The notes under the pieces are model-generated. The model saw only the letters and a program-made list of their open reading frames with translations. It was not told where the DNA came from and did no database searches. Positions 46,900 through 55,665 of a stretch of 64,000 nucleotides of DNA are shown piece by piece (position 1 is the stretch's first letter; each line of letters starts with the position of its first letter). The DNA is from Pseudomonas massiliensis (GTDB lineage Bacteria > Pseudomonadota > Gammaproteobacteria > Pseudomonadales > Pseudomonadaceae), in assembly GCF_000826105.1 (NCBI RefSeq), contig NZ_CCYK01000004.1, positions 186,001 to 250,000 on the forward strand, given 5' to 3'. A program made the translations under genes and the position numbers.

Positions 46900-48321
46900 A
46901 TGAAGTTGTCGATGCCACGTTTCGATCAAGCACCTGTCCTGGTGGTCGGTGATGTGATGCTCGACCGCTATTGGCACGGCGGCACCTCGCGGATTTCACC
47001 CGAGGCGCCGGTGCCGGTGGTGCGGGTGGACCAGATCGAGGACCGTCCCGGTGGGGCTGCCAACGTGGCGCTGAATATCGCCGCCCTGGGCGCGCCTGCC
47101 TCCCTGGTAGGTGTGACCGGCGAAGACGAAGCCGCCGAAAGCCTGGCCGCCAGCCTGAATGCCGCTGGAGTGAAGGCGCATTTCCAGCGCATTGCGCACC
47201 AGCCCACCATTGTCAAACTGCGGGTGATGAGCCGTCACCAGCAATTGCTGCGCATCGATTTCGAAGAGCCCTTCGCCACGGACGCAGTGCGTTTGGGCAG
47301 CGACGTGGAGGCCCTGCTGACGGGGGTGAAGGTGCTGGTCTTGTCGGACTACGGCAAAGGCGCGCTGCAGAACCACCAAGCGCTGATCCAGGCCGCGCGG
47401 GCCCGTGGCATTCCCGTACTGGCGGACCCCAAGGGCAAGGATTTCACCCGCTATCGCGGCGCCAGCCTGATTACGCCCAACCTTAGTGAGTTCGAAGCCA
47501 TTGTCGGCGGCTGCGTCGACGAAGCGGACCTGGTCGCCAAGGGCGCGGCCCTGATGGCTGACCTTGAGCTGGGTGCGCTGCTGGTGACTCGCGGCGAACA
47601 TGGCATGACCCTGTTGCGTCCGGAGCAACCGGCCCTGCACCTGCCCGCCCGCGCGCGGGAAGTGTTCGACGTGACCGGCGCCGGCGACACGGTGATTTCT
47701 ACCCTGGCAGCCGCCATCGCGGCGGGCGAAGAACTGCCCCACGCCGTCGCCCTGGCCAACCTGGCCGCGGGAATCGTCGTGGGCAAGCTAGGCACCGCAG
47801 CCATCAGCGCGCCGGAATTGCGTCGGGCCATCTCCCGTGAGCAGGGTTCGGAGCGCGGTGTGCTGAGCCTCGAACAACTGCTGCTGGCGGTAGACGATGC
47901 CCGCGCCCACCAGGAGAAGATCGTCTTTACCAACGGCTGCTTCGACATTCTGCATGCCGGTCACGTGACCTACCTGGAGCAGGCCCGCGCCCAAGGGGAC
48001 CGCCTGGTCGTAGCGATCAACGACGACGCCTCGGTGGCCAACCTGAAAGGCCCGGGGCGTCCGATCAACAGCGTGGACCGTCGCATGGCCGTGCTCGCCG
48101 GCCTGGGCGCCGTGGACTGGGTAGTCAGCTTCGCTGAAAGCACGCCGGAAAACCTGCTGCGCGAGGTCAAGCCAGACGTGCTGGTCAAAGGCGGCGACTA
48201 CAGCGTGGACCAAGTGGTAGGTGCGGACATCGTCAAAGCCTATGGCGGCATGGTGAAGGTGCTGGGGCTGGTGGAAAACAGCTCTACCACGGCGATCGTG
48301 GATAAGATCCGCAACCGCTAG
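46900..48321 (+). CDS. hldE: Bifunctional heptose-7-phosphate kinase / heptose-1-phosphate adenylyltransferase HldE
   Basis: HldE makes ADP-D-glycero-beta-D-manno-heptose, the donor precursor for WaaC and WaaF. I place the start at ATG 46900 (MKLSMPRFDQAPVLVVGDVM), which is the N-terminus I recall for P. aeruginosa RfaE; an ATG 12 bases upstream is possible. The 473-residue protein has an N-terminal PfkB/ribokinase domain (about 1-318) with EDRPGGAANVALNIAALGAP and the catalytic DVTGAGDTVIS near 255. The C-terminal nucleotidyltransferase has FTNGCFDILHAGHV near 343 and the LVKGGDYSVDQVVG motif. The epimerase hldD is not in this window. Confidence 0.96.
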   Translation: MKLSMPRFDQAPVLVVGDVMLDRYWHGGTSRISPEAPVPVVRVDQIEDRPGGAANVALNIAALGAPASLVGVTGEDEAAESLAASLNAAGVKAHFQRIAHQPTIVKLRVMSRHQQLLRIDFEEPFATDAVRLGSDVEALLTGVKVLVLSDYGKGALQNHQALIQAARARGIPVLADPKGKDFTRYRGASLITPNLSEFEAIVGGCVDEADLVAKGAALMADLELGALLVTRGEHGMTLLRPEQPALHLPARAREVFDVTGAGDTVISTLAAAIAAGEELPHAVALANLAAGIVVGKLGTAAISAPELRRAISREQGSERGVLSLEQLLLAVDDARAHQEKIVFTNGCFDILHAGHVTYLEQARAQGDRLVVAINDDASVANLKGPGRPINSVDRRMAVLAGLGAVDWVVSFAESTPENLLREVKPDVLVKGGDYSVDQVVGADIVKAYGGMVKVLGLVENSSTTAIVDKIRNR

Positions 48322-48355
48322 GCGCAGAACGTCATGCCTGGGGACGCTTCCGGGC

Positions 48356-49327
48356 TTAGCCTTTCCCCTTTCGCCCTTGCCGTGCCAGGCGTATCAACGC
48401 CTTGGCCCGGGTAGTGATGCGGCCGAGCCGAGACTTGCGCTTCACCGGTGCGTTCACGCCCTGCCGGGCCAGCCATTCCCGCCAGCGCACCCGCTCTTCG
48501 CGCACCACCCAGCCTTCCTGGCGGCCAAAGTTTTCCGCCAGGTACAGCCCACGCGTGGACGCGGGAAACAGCTTTCCCTTGCGCAGGGTATACAACTGCG
48601 CAAGGGGCACCCCGTTCTTCAATGGAATCAGATACAGGTCAGGCCGGCCGCGGCTGAGCTGTGTGACCAGCTCCCCTTTGTCCAGTCGCTCGTCCACATG
48701 ATAGAGGCTCAGCTCGCGGGCTTCCTTGGGCGCCTCCAGGCGCATGTCATAGACCAGCTGCAAAGAGGCCGTGGGTAAATGCACATAGGCACGAGGGCGC
48801 TCGATCAGCGTCAGGCTGCCGCTACGCACTGGGGGGGCGTCTCCGGTCACCGGGCGCAGTGCAAAGGGCGTGTTGTCCGTATAGCGCAGGGCTGCGCTGT
48901 AGGGGGCCGGTAGCCAAGTCTCCTTGAAGCGACCGTTGAGCCAGCCGTCGGCGGTTTCGAGCAGGCATTCCTCGGCGATTTCCTGCACGGCGGTATGCAA
49001 CGGCAGGTTGAGTTCATGGGCCGGTACATAGCCGGAAATCATCTTGAGCACCACATCGCGCCGGTCCAGGCGGTGTTGTCGTACCAGCACCCAATACTCG
49101 TTGCCTTCCCAGGCCAGCGTCAGTCGTACCGACACGCCAAGGTTGGCCAGTTCCAGCTCGAACGCATGCGGGTCTTCAACCTCCATGAGGCGGCGTTTAT
49201 CCAGCATCTGGCTGAAGTTGATGGGCATGCCGGTGCCCTGGTAGGCGAGGCCGTCCGCGGAGGCCTGGACCGAGATGCGCAGGGTCTTGAAGTTGGCCGG
49301 ATTGCTTCGGCGAAGGATGCGCGGCAT
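48356..49327 (-). CDS. Conserved Pseudomonas protein with a degenerate Nudix-like box
   Basis: A 323-residue cytosolic protein of unknown function that I recall being mislabelled metal ABC transporter ATPase in Pseudomonas genomes; no Walker motifs are present. Residues 99-122 read like a Nudix box with alterations: G99-x5-E105, then nine instead of seven residues, then Q115-E116-x-x-E119-E120 where the consensus has R-E-x-x-E-E, and C121-L122 instead of x-G. Surrounding segments (NEYWVLVRQHRLDRRDVVLKM, LQLVYDMRLEAPKEARELSLY) fit a Nudix-like beta-sandwich. The C-terminus is strongly basic (VKRKSRLGRITTRAKALIRL). It converges on hldE and lies downstream of the aldo/keto reductase on the same strand, 35 bases away. 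Confidence 0.55.
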   Translation of the reverse strand: MPRILRRSNPANFKTLRISVQASADGLAYQGTGMPINFSQMLDKRRLMEVEDPHAFELELANLGVSVRLTLAWEGNEYWVLVRQHRLDRRDVVLKMISGYVPAHELNLPLHTAVQEIAEECLLETADGWLNGRFKETWLPAPYSAALRYTDNTPFALRPVTGDAPPVRSGSLTLIERPRAYVHLPTASLQLVYDMRLEAPKEARELSLYHVDERLDKGELVTQLSRGRPDLYLIPLKNGVPLAQLYTLRKGKLFPASTRGLYLAENFGRQEGWVVREERVRWREWLARQGVNAPVKRKSRLGRITTRAKALIRLARQGRKGKG

Positions 49328-49362
49328 AAGGTTTCCTTTTCAGCGACCGCCGCGCCTTCCCC

Positions 49363-50175
49363 TCAAGGGGCTCGCAGAACCGCGGCGGCGGTGGCCACGT
49401 TGTGGGCCAGGTGAACAGGGTTGATGGTGCCGACGATGGCCGCGGTCACGCCCGGCTGACCGAACAGGGCCTCGAAACTGGCCCGTACCGGGTCTATGCC
49501 TGGCTGCAAGCAGACATGGCCGCTGGCCAAGGCCTTTTTTATCAGGATGCCTTTGCCATGTGACGCTGCGTATTCAATGACCGGGCGTTCCGCCTGTTCG
49601 TTCAGATTGTAAGTGACCATCGCGCAGTCGCCATGCTCCAGCGCCTTGAGCCCCCCGGCAACGGTTTTACCGGAAAAACCGTAGGCAAGGATTTTGCCCT
49701 CCTGTTTCAGCCGGGCCAGGGTAGGGTACACGTCGGTTCGCTCGAGTATGTCCAGGTCGTTGCCATCCGAATGGACCAGAACCAGATCGAGGCGATCGGT
49801 CTCCAGCCTTTTCAGGCTGCGCTCCACTGAAAACCGGGTGTGCTCGGCACTGAAGTCGAAACGGGACTGGTTGTTCTCGAACTCCTCGCCCACCTTGCTC
49901 ACGATCACCCACTGGTCGCGCTGGCCGCGCAACAAAGGCCCCAGGCGGGTTTCGCTGTGGCCATAGGCCGGCGCGGTGTCCAGCAGGTTGATGCCCAGGG
50001 CTTGGGCCTGGCGCAATAGCGCCGCGGCCTGCTGGTCGTCAGGAATGGTGAAACCGTTGGGGTATTTCACCCCCTGGTCGCGCCCGAGCTTCACCGTGCC
50101 GAGGCCCAGGGGTGATACCTTCGCGCCCGTGGCGCCCAGCTGGCGCCACAGGCCGTGCAGGCTAGGCAGGCTCAT
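49363..50175 (-). CDS. Aldo/keto reductase family oxidoreductase
   Basis: A 270-residue (alpha/beta)8 NADPH-dependent oxidoreductase. The catalytic tetrad can be assigned: Asp and Tyr in INLLDTAPAYGHSETRLG (near residues 60-70), Lys in VIVSKVGEEF near 92, and His in LVLVHSDG near 133. The C-terminal GVTAAIVGTINPVHL resembles the cofactor-binding end of the family. The substrate is unknown. Its ATG overlaps the stop of the upstream FAD oxidoreductase gene (ATGA), so the two are translationally coupled and probably act in one process. PAO1 has the same pair (PA4992/PA4991) as I recall. Confidence 0.85.
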   Translation of the reverse strand: MSLPSLHGLWRQLGATGAKVSPLGLGTVKLGRDQGVKYPNGFTIPDDQQAAALLRQAQALGINLLDTAPAYGHSETRLGPLLRGQRDQWVIVSKVGEEFENNQSRFDFSAEHTRFSVERSLKRLETDRLDLVLVHSDGNDLDILERTDVYPTLARLKQEGKILAYGFSGKTVAGGLKALEHGDCAMVTYNLNEQAERPVIEYAASHGKGILIKKALASGHVCLQPGIDPVRASFEALFGQPGVTAAIVGTINPVHLAHNVATAAAVLRAP

Positions 50176-51344
50176 GGCAGCGCCGCCCAGGCAGGCACGC
50201 CCAGGGGCGGTGCCGGTAACGCTGGCAATGGCTCGGCGGGCCCAGGGCGAACGCCGTCGCGCTCCAGTGCGGCGATTACCCGGTCGGTGAAATCCGGTGC
50301 CAGGGCCAGTTTGGTGGGCCAGCCCACCAGCAGGGGGGCATCGGTGGCCAGGAAGGCATTATCCGGGCGAACCAGGCCTGACTGGGCAGGCTCGGCGCGA
50401 TCCACCCGCAAGGTGGACCAGTGCAGGCCGCGCTGGTCCAGCCAGGGCAGCAATTGGCCAAGCTCACGTTGGGCCGCTTCGATCTGCTGGGCTTCACTGC
50501 GGGCTACGCCGTCCGCCTCGGCCAGTTCACCGCCCAGGTACCAGACCCACTGGCCATCGCTGCCAGGGTGGGTGGTCACTGTAAGCCGCGGCTTGGGACC
50601 GCCGCCCAGGCAGTGGGCATACAAAGGCTTGAGCGCCGCGCCCTTGACCAGCACCATGTGCAGGGGACGCCGCTGCATGGCCGGCTGCGCTACCCCGAGT
50701 TCGCTGAGCAGCGCTTCGTTGCCCGCGCCGGCGCTGAGCACGATGCGTTGCGCCCGGATGTCGCGACCGTCGACGCGCAGGCCCACCAAGCGGCCGTCTT
50801 CACGCAGAGGCTGCAGGCACTCACCGGCCAGCAGGCTGCCAGCAGCCAGTTCGGCCAGACGAGCCACCAGGCTCGGTACGTCCACCACCAACTCGGCCAG
50901 GCGGTAGACCTTGCCCCTGAAGGCCGGGTTTTGCAGCGCTGGCGGAAGCTGGTCACCCTTGACCGTATCCACCCGGCCACGAACGGCCTTGCTGGCGAAA
51001 AAGCTGGTCAGGTTGCCCGCCAGGGTGCCGGGTGACCACAGGTAATGAGCGTCGGATAGCAAACGTACGCCGCGCAGGTCCAGCTCACCCGTGCCTGCCA
51101 AGGCCTCGCGCCAGCGCCTGGGCATGTCGGCAATGGCTTCGGAAGCGCCGGTAAGCGCGCCATGCAGGGCGTATTTCGCCCCCCCGTGAATGATCCCCTG
51201 GGCCTTGAGGGTCTGGCCGCCCCCCAAGGGGCCTCGCTCGACCAGCAGGGTAGACCAGCCAGCCCGGCGCAAGCGCGCGTTCAGCCACAGGCCAGCGACG
51301 CCTGCGCCGACGATGAGCACATCAGTGGAAATGGGGGTGGGCAT
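50172..51344 (-). CDS. FAD-dependent oxidoreductase, DAO family
   Basis: A 390-residue flavoprotein of the D-amino-acid oxidase/glycerol-3-phosphate dehydrogenase type. The start ATG at 51344 has GAGG six bases upstream and puts the Rossmann dinucleotide motif at the N-terminus: VLIVGAGVAGLWLNARL (GxGxxG) ending in VERG. Further family features are GGQTLKAQGIIHGGAKYAL near residue 40 and RIVLSAGAGNEALL near 195. An upstream ATG at 51392 would add 16 unsupported residues. The physiological substrate is not known. It is the first gene of a two-gene unit with the aldo/keto reductase. Confidence 0.85.
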   Translation of the reverse strand: MPTPISTDVLIVGAGVAGLWLNARLRRAGWSTLLVERGPLGGGQTLKAQGIIHGGAKYALHGALTGASEAIADMPRRWREALAGTGELDLRGVRLLSDAHYLWSPGTLAGNLTSFFASKAVRGRVDTVKGDQLPPALQNPAFRGKVYRLAELVVDVPSLVARLAELAAGSLLAGECLQPLREDGRLVGLRVDGRDIRAQRIVLSAGAGNEALLSELGVAQPAMQRRPLHMVLVKGAALKPLYAHCLGGGPKPRLTVTTHPGSDGQWVWYLGGELAEADGVARSEAQQIEAAQRELGQLLPWLDQRGLHWSTLRVDRAEPAQSGLVRPDNAFLATDAPLLVGWPTKLALAPDFTDRVIAALERDGVRPGPAEPLPALPAPPLGVPAWAALP

Positions 51345-51414
51345 GAGCGACCTCGTGTACAAACCGGCCCGCAGTATACCTTTACTCGGCAAGCTCGGCG
51401 TCGCTCTGCCTGGC

Positions 51415-51747
51415 TCAGTGGCCCGCGGTTTTCGAGAACAGCTGTATCACCACTACCCCGGCCACGATCAACCCCATGCCCGCCATGGCCGGCACATCCA
51501 GGCGCTGCCCATAAACAAAGAGCGCGGCGATGCTCACCATCACAATGCCCATCCCCGCCCAGATCGCATAGGCAATGCCTACCGGGATGCTGCGCACCAC
51601 CAGAGTGAGCATGAAGAAGGCGATGCCGTACCCCAGGATGACCAGCGCCAGGGGCAAAGGCGTGCTCAGGCCCTTCACCGCCTTCATGGAAACGGTAGCG
51701 ATCACTTCGGCGCAGATGGCAATGGCGAGGTAGTAGTAGGCAGTCAT
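51415..51747 (-). CDS. emrE: Small multidrug resistance transporter EmrE
   Basis: A 110-residue proton-coupled exporter of cationic drugs such as ethidium and quaternary ammonium compounds. The start at 51747 (MTAYYYLAIAICAEVIATVSMK) gives the usual SMR length; an upstream in-frame ATG adds 10 non-family residues. Four membrane helices are evident. E14 in helix 1 is the proton/substrate-binding glutamate. IPVGIAYAIWAGMGIV contains the conserved Trp and the GVG-like stretch of helix 3, and YGQRLDVPAMAGMGLIVAGV forms the dimerising helix 4. EmrE-type residues favour this over guanidinium exporters (Gdx/SugE). PA4990 of PAO1 lies in the same context. Confidence 0.9.
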   Translation of the reverse strand: MTAYYYLAIAICAEVIATVSMKAVKGLSTPLPLALVILGYGIAFFMLTLVVRSIPVGIAYAIWAGMGIVMVSIAALFVYGQRLDVPAMAGMGLIVAGVVVIQLFSKTAGH

Positions 51748-51910
51748 TGAAGCGGTCCGTCGGCTGTTTTCGGTCATTCTAGGGAAGCGGAGGGGGAGGC
51801 GACAGCGGCGCGGGAATATTAGATTTGAATGTCAGGCAGGGCGGGGCTTTATTAATCTGGCAACGCCTATCCATTCGAATGTATCAATCTCTATATAACG
51901 CGCAATGTGT

Positions 51911-51939
51911 TTGCGGATGTTATTGAGATTGATTACCAT
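51911..51939 (+). promoter_or_regulatory. Candidate promoter of the siderophore receptor operon
   Basis: TTGCGG (51911-51916) and TACCAT (51934-51939) are spaced by 17 bases. Each hexamer matches consensus only moderately. The -10 lies inside the Fur-box-like sequence, the arrangement expected for iron repression. Confidence 0.35.
51922..51939. promoter_or_regulatory. Fur-box-like operator
   Basis: ATTGAGATTGATTACCAT matches a Fur-box core of the form ATGAGAATGATTATCAT at most positions, keeping the GAGA and TGATTA...CAT blocks. It lies 189 bases before the receptor start codon and overlaps the candidate -10. Iron-dependent repression of the receptor-fes-ybdZ-entF run is inferred. Confidence 0.55.
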
Positions 51940-52127
51940 CCGGGCGGCCCGGGTGAAGGGTGTTCCTTGCACCCGAATGACGCGGTGGCAAGTACAGCCT
52001 GTTTCCTCGCGCTTGCGCCGCTTCAATAACATTCGCTGACCGGCTTATAGACGGGGGCGCTGTATCGCAGCCCACAAGCCCGCAAGGCCGGCCTGCTTAC
52101 CGCAACGTGGCATACAAAGGACATAAG

Positions 52128-54320
52128 ATGAACGTTCACCGGGGAATCACGCAGCTGTTTACAAGCCGTCGCGCCCAGCGCTCATTGCTGGCAGGGGTTT
52201 CAGCCAGCCTTCTGGCGCCGTTTCCGCTCAGCGCGCTGGCCGAGACGGTCGCCTTGCAGGAGCCGGCCGTGGAGCTGGACACTCTGACTGTCGAGGGCAA
52301 TCGGCTGTACGACATGCCACCCTCCGAGCAGACCGGTGGCTATACCGTCGACTCGGCCACGGTAGGCAGCAAGACCCCGGCCGCCCTGCGTGACATTCCC
52401 CAGTCCACCACCAGCTACACCAACGAGTACATCCGCGACCGCCAGTTCGTGCACCTCGATGACCTGGCCAAGTACACCGCTGGCCTGCGTACCCTGAGCA
52501 ACGACAGCGGCCGCTCGTCCATCTATGCCCGCGGCTATGAGTACGACGAATTCAACATCGACGGCCTGCCCGCGCCCATGGCCAGTATCTTCGGCACCGT
52601 GCCGTCGCTGGTTGCCTTCGACCGGGTGGAAGTGATGCGCGGCCCGTCCGGGCTGTTCAACAGCACCAGCGAGCTGGGCGGCGTGGTGAACATGGTGCGC
52701 AAGCGCCCGACCTCCGAGTTCCAGGGCCATGTGGAAGGCCGCTACGGCACCTGGGACCAGAATTACCAGGAAGTGGACGTCTCCGGCCCGCTGGATGAAG
52801 CCGGCCGCGTGCGTGGGCGTTTCATCGCCTCCCGCGCCGACAGCAATGGCGAGGCGGACTACAACGACAACACCAGCAACACCTACTACGGCGCGCTGGA
52901 CGTCGACCTGAACGACAGCACGCAGCTGTCCTTCGGTCTGCTGCACGAAGTCAAGAACCTGAGCCCCAACAATGGCTATCCCACTGACAGCAAGGGCAAC
53001 CTGCTGAACTTCAGCCACTCGAAGTTCTTCGGCGCGGACTGGAACTCCTTCGACGGCAAGACCACCGACCTTACCGCCGAGCTGACCCACCGCTTCGAAA
53101 ACGGCGGCTATGGCCGTATCGCCCTGCGCGGCTCCCAGCGCGACACCCAGTACATGTATGCCTTCACCGGCGGCGCGGTCCAGGCCAATGGCAATACCAC
53201 CCTGCGTGCCACGGCTCGTGACTTCGAGCAAGACACCTTCTCGATGGACGCCAGCTACAGCCAGCCCTTCGCGGCCCTGGGCCAGGTGAGCGAGTTCGTG
53301 GTGGGGACCGACTACAAGCACTACAACACCAGCTACAAAGATGGCAGCAAGTCCCTGGGCACTATCAACATCTACAGCTACGACCCGACGGATATCGCCA
53401 AGCCGGCCAAGTTCTATACCAGCCAGGTGGATACCGACGAACAGGAGCTGGGCCTGTATTCGAAGGTCACCTTCCGCCCGGTCGAGCGGTTGGCGCTGAT
53501 CGGCGGCGCGCGCTTGAGCAGTTACCGTGGCGAGGGCTACACCACTACGCTGTCCAGCGGCGCCAAGACCGGCAGCGACCGCGACGTCAACGGCCATGTG
53601 ACCCCATACGGTGGCGTGGTCTTCGACCTGGACGAGCATCACTCGCTCTACGCCAGCTACTCCCAGGTGTTCAAGCCGCAATCCCAGGTTGGCCAGGACG
53701 GCAAGCTGATCAAGCCTCATGAAGGCGAGCAGTTCGAGGTAGGCATCAAGGGCAGCTACCTGGACGGCAACCTCAACGCCCGGGTGTCGGCCTTCCAGCT
53801 GAACGACAAGAACCGGGCGGTCAACCCGGTAGATGCCAATGGCAACAGCATCACCAGCTACTACGTGGCCCAGGGCAAATCGCGCATTCGCGGCGCCGAG
53901 TTCGAAGTCAGCGGTAACCTCACTCCCAACTGGGACGTGATTGCCGGGTACACCTATATGAAAACCGAAACCCTGGAAGGCGCGGCCAACACTACCTTCA
54001 TGACCATGCCACGCCACCAGGCTTCGGTATGGAGCAAGTACACCCTCGACGGCGGTCTGCTGTCCGGCCTCAGTGTGGGCGCTGGTATCACCGGCATGAG
54101 CGACTTCTACATGGAAAGCAACAACATCAAGGTCAGCGCGCCGGGCTATGCCACCGTGGATGCCAAACTGGCCTACCCGGTCACCAAGCAGCTGACCGCC
54201 ACCCTGGACGTGAACAACCTGTTCGACCGCGACTACTACTCCCGCGTCGGCTCGGTGTCCACCTTCAACATGTACGGTCCATCGCGTAGCCTCACCGTGG
54301 GCGCGCGCTACGACTTCTGA
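52128..54320 (+). CDS. TonB-dependent siderophore receptor, FhuE/FpvA-like
   Basis: A 730-residue outer-membrane receptor. The ATG at 52128 has AAAGGA six bases upstream. A signal peptide ends near ALA-ET (residue 38-39), and DTLTVEG at 51-57 is a plausible TonB box. The plug (about 75-225) shows RDIPQSTTSYTNEYI, the SIYARGYEYDEFNIDGLP segment and FDRVEVMRGPSGLF followed by GGVVNMVRKRP. The barrel ends in GARYDF with a terminal Phe. There is no N-terminal signalling domain. The plug resembles the FhuE/FpvA group rather than E. coli FepA. The gene stands 56 bases upstream of fes on the same strand, so ferric enterobactin or a linear catecholate is the likely ligand, by context only. Confidence 0.88.
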   Translation: MNVHRGITQLFTSRRAQRSLLAGVSASLLAPFPLSALAETVALQEPAVELDTLTVEGNRLYDMPPSEQTGGYTVDSATVGSKTPAALRDIPQSTTSYTNEYIRDRQFVHLDDLAKYTAGLRTLSNDSGRSSIYARGYEYDEFNIDGLPAPMASIFGTVPSLVAFDRVEVMRGPSGLFNSTSELGGVVNMVRKRPTSEFQGHVEGRYGTWDQNYQEVDVSGPLDEAGRVRGRFIASRADSNGEADYNDNTSNTYYGALDVDLNDSTQLSFGLLHEVKNLSPNNGYPTDSKGNLLNFSHSKFFGADWNSFDGKTTDLTAELTHRFENGGYGRIALRGSQRDTQYMYAFTGGAVQANGNTTLRATARDFEQDTFSMDASYSQPFAALGQVSEFVVGTDYKHYNTSYKDGSKSLGTINIYSYDPTDIAKPAKFYTSQVDTDEQELGLYSKVTFRPVERLALIGGARLSSYRGEGYTTTLSSGAKTGSDRDVNGHVTPYGGVVFDLDEHHSLYASYSQVFKPQSQVGQDGKLIKPHEGEQFEVGIKGSYLDGNLNARVSAFQLNDKNRAVNPVDANGNSITSYYVAQGKSRIRGAEFEVSGNLTPNWDVIAGYTYMKTETLEGAANTTFMTMPRHQASVWSKYTLDGGLLSGLSVGAGITGMSDFYMESNNIKVSAPGYATVDAKLAYPVTKQLTATLDVNNLFDRDYYSRVGSVSTFNMYGPSRSLTVGARYDF

Positions 54321-54376
54321 CCCTCAAGCGTCGCGGCCGGCTCACCCCGGCCCGTGGCCGCACCTGGAACGCGCTG

Positions 54377-55630
54377 ATGCCTGACACCGCCCGCAGCGCC
54401 TGGCTGCAGCGTAGCGACATCGCTACCGAACACTGGTGGCAGGCAGTGGCCGTCGAAGGCACGCCGCTGATCGAAGCGGCGGGGCCTGGCCACTGCCTGC
54501 TGACTTTCCTATGGCGAGACCCTCAAGGGCACGCCGAACACTCCGATACCCAGCGGGTATGGATCAACATCACCGGCGTCACTGATCACCATCAACCTGG
54601 CGGGCCTCGTAGCCTGACGCGCTGGGGTGATACGGACCTGTGGTACTTCCAGCTCGAACTGCCCGCTACCTGGCGAGGCACCTACAGCCTGATTCCCAGC
54701 GAGCAAGCGGCAGGGCCGGAAGGCGGCCGCGAGGCGCTGCGAGCCTGGTGGCGTGCGCGCTTCCAGGCCGCGCGCCCGGACCCGCTCAATCGCGCACGGG
54801 GATGGACGGGGCAACGTGGCATCCAGGTTTCCACGGCGCAGCTGCCCGAGGCCCCGGCACAAGCCGCCTGGGCAGGTTTCGATCGCGGTGAGCCCTGGCC
54901 CGCCCCAGGCTTTCCCCGCTGGCAGGCCTTGGAGTGGGACAGCCCGACGCTGGGCAACAAGCGCCGGGTGTGGCTGGGCGTCACGGGCGAAGGCAGCGAC
55001 GAGCGGCGTCCCCTGGCCTTGTTGCTCGATGGCAGGTTCTGGGCCGAAACCGTACCGGTAGGCCCGGCCATCACCCAGTTGACGGCGGCAGGCGTACTGC
55101 CCGGCGCCGTCTACCTGCTGATCGACAATATCGACAGCCAGCATCGCGCTCGCGAACTTACCTGTAATCCTGATTTCTGGCACGCCGTGCAACAGGAGCT
55201 GCTGCCCTTGGCGCGCCACCATGCCCGCTTCAGCGAGGCCGCCGCTACCACCGTAGTGGCCGGGCAAAGCTTCGGCGGCCTCTCGGCGCTCTATGCCGGC
55301 TTGCATTGGCCAGAGCGTTTCGGCTGCGTACTGAGCCAATCCGGCTCCTATTGGTGGCCCAGGCGCGAAGCGACGGACGCGGCCAGCGATGGCTGGCTGA
55401 TTCAGCAGCTCGAACAGGGACTGGGGCAGGGGACTGACCTGAAGCTCTATCTGGAAGCGGGGCAGCGCGAACCGCTGATCGATCGGGCCAACCTGCGCCT
55501 GGTTGACCTGCTGACCGAGCGAGGTTGGGCTTTCGATTGGCGCCGCGTGGACGGCGGCCACGATGCTCTCTGTTGGCGCGGCGGCCTGCTCGATGGCCTG
55601 GCCTCGCTCTGGGCGGATGTCGCCCGTTAG
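54377..55630 (+). CDS. fes: Enterochelin esterase Fes
   Basis: Hydrolyses the trilactone of ferric enterobactin in the cytoplasm so that iron can be released. The 417-residue protein has the N-terminal Fes domain (about 1-170; LTFLWRDPQGHAEHSDTQRVWINI and DLWYFQLELPATWRGTYSLIP) followed by an esterase D-like alpha/beta hydrolase. The nucleophile is S298 in AGQSFGGLSALY and the catalytic His is H395 in DGGHDALCWRGGLL. The length is close to E. coli Fes (about 400). Its presence indicates use of a cyclic catecholate trilactone. The gene precedes ybdZ by 35 bases. Confidence 0.93.
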   Translation: MPDTARSAWLQRSDIATEHWWQAVAVEGTPLIEAAGPGHCLLTFLWRDPQGHAEHSDTQRVWINITGVTDHHQPGGPRSLTRWGDTDLWYFQLELPATWRGTYSLIPSEQAAGPEGGREALRAWWRARFQAARPDPLNRARGWTGQRGIQVSTAQLPEAPAQAAWAGFDRGEPWPAPGFPRWQALEWDSPTLGNKRRVWLGVTGEGSDERRPLALLLDGRFWAETVPVGPAITQLTAAGVLPGAVYLLIDNIDSQHRARELTCNPDFWHAVQQELLPLARHHARFSEAAATTVVAGQSFGGLSALYAGLHWPERFGCVLSQSGSYWWPRREATDAASDGWLIQQLEQGLGQGTDLKLYLEAGQREPLIDRANLRLVDLLTERGWAFDWRRVDGGHDALCWRGGLLDGLASLWADVAR

Positions 55631-55665
55631 CCGTTTTTCGTTTTTGGATTGAAAAGGATACGCCC

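Larger units (their letters stand above)
51748..52127. other. 380-base control region between emrE and the siderophore receptor
   Basis: No gene is supported here. It contains the Fur-box-like sequence and candidate promoter described separately at 51911-51939, within an AT-richer core (51828-51945). The emrE-proximal part shows nothing I can interpret. Confidence 0.5.

Noticed and set aside
51832..52032. A 66-codon minus-strand frame in the receptor control region.
   Set aside because: No ribosome site or family resemblance, and it overlaps the Fur-box-like site.
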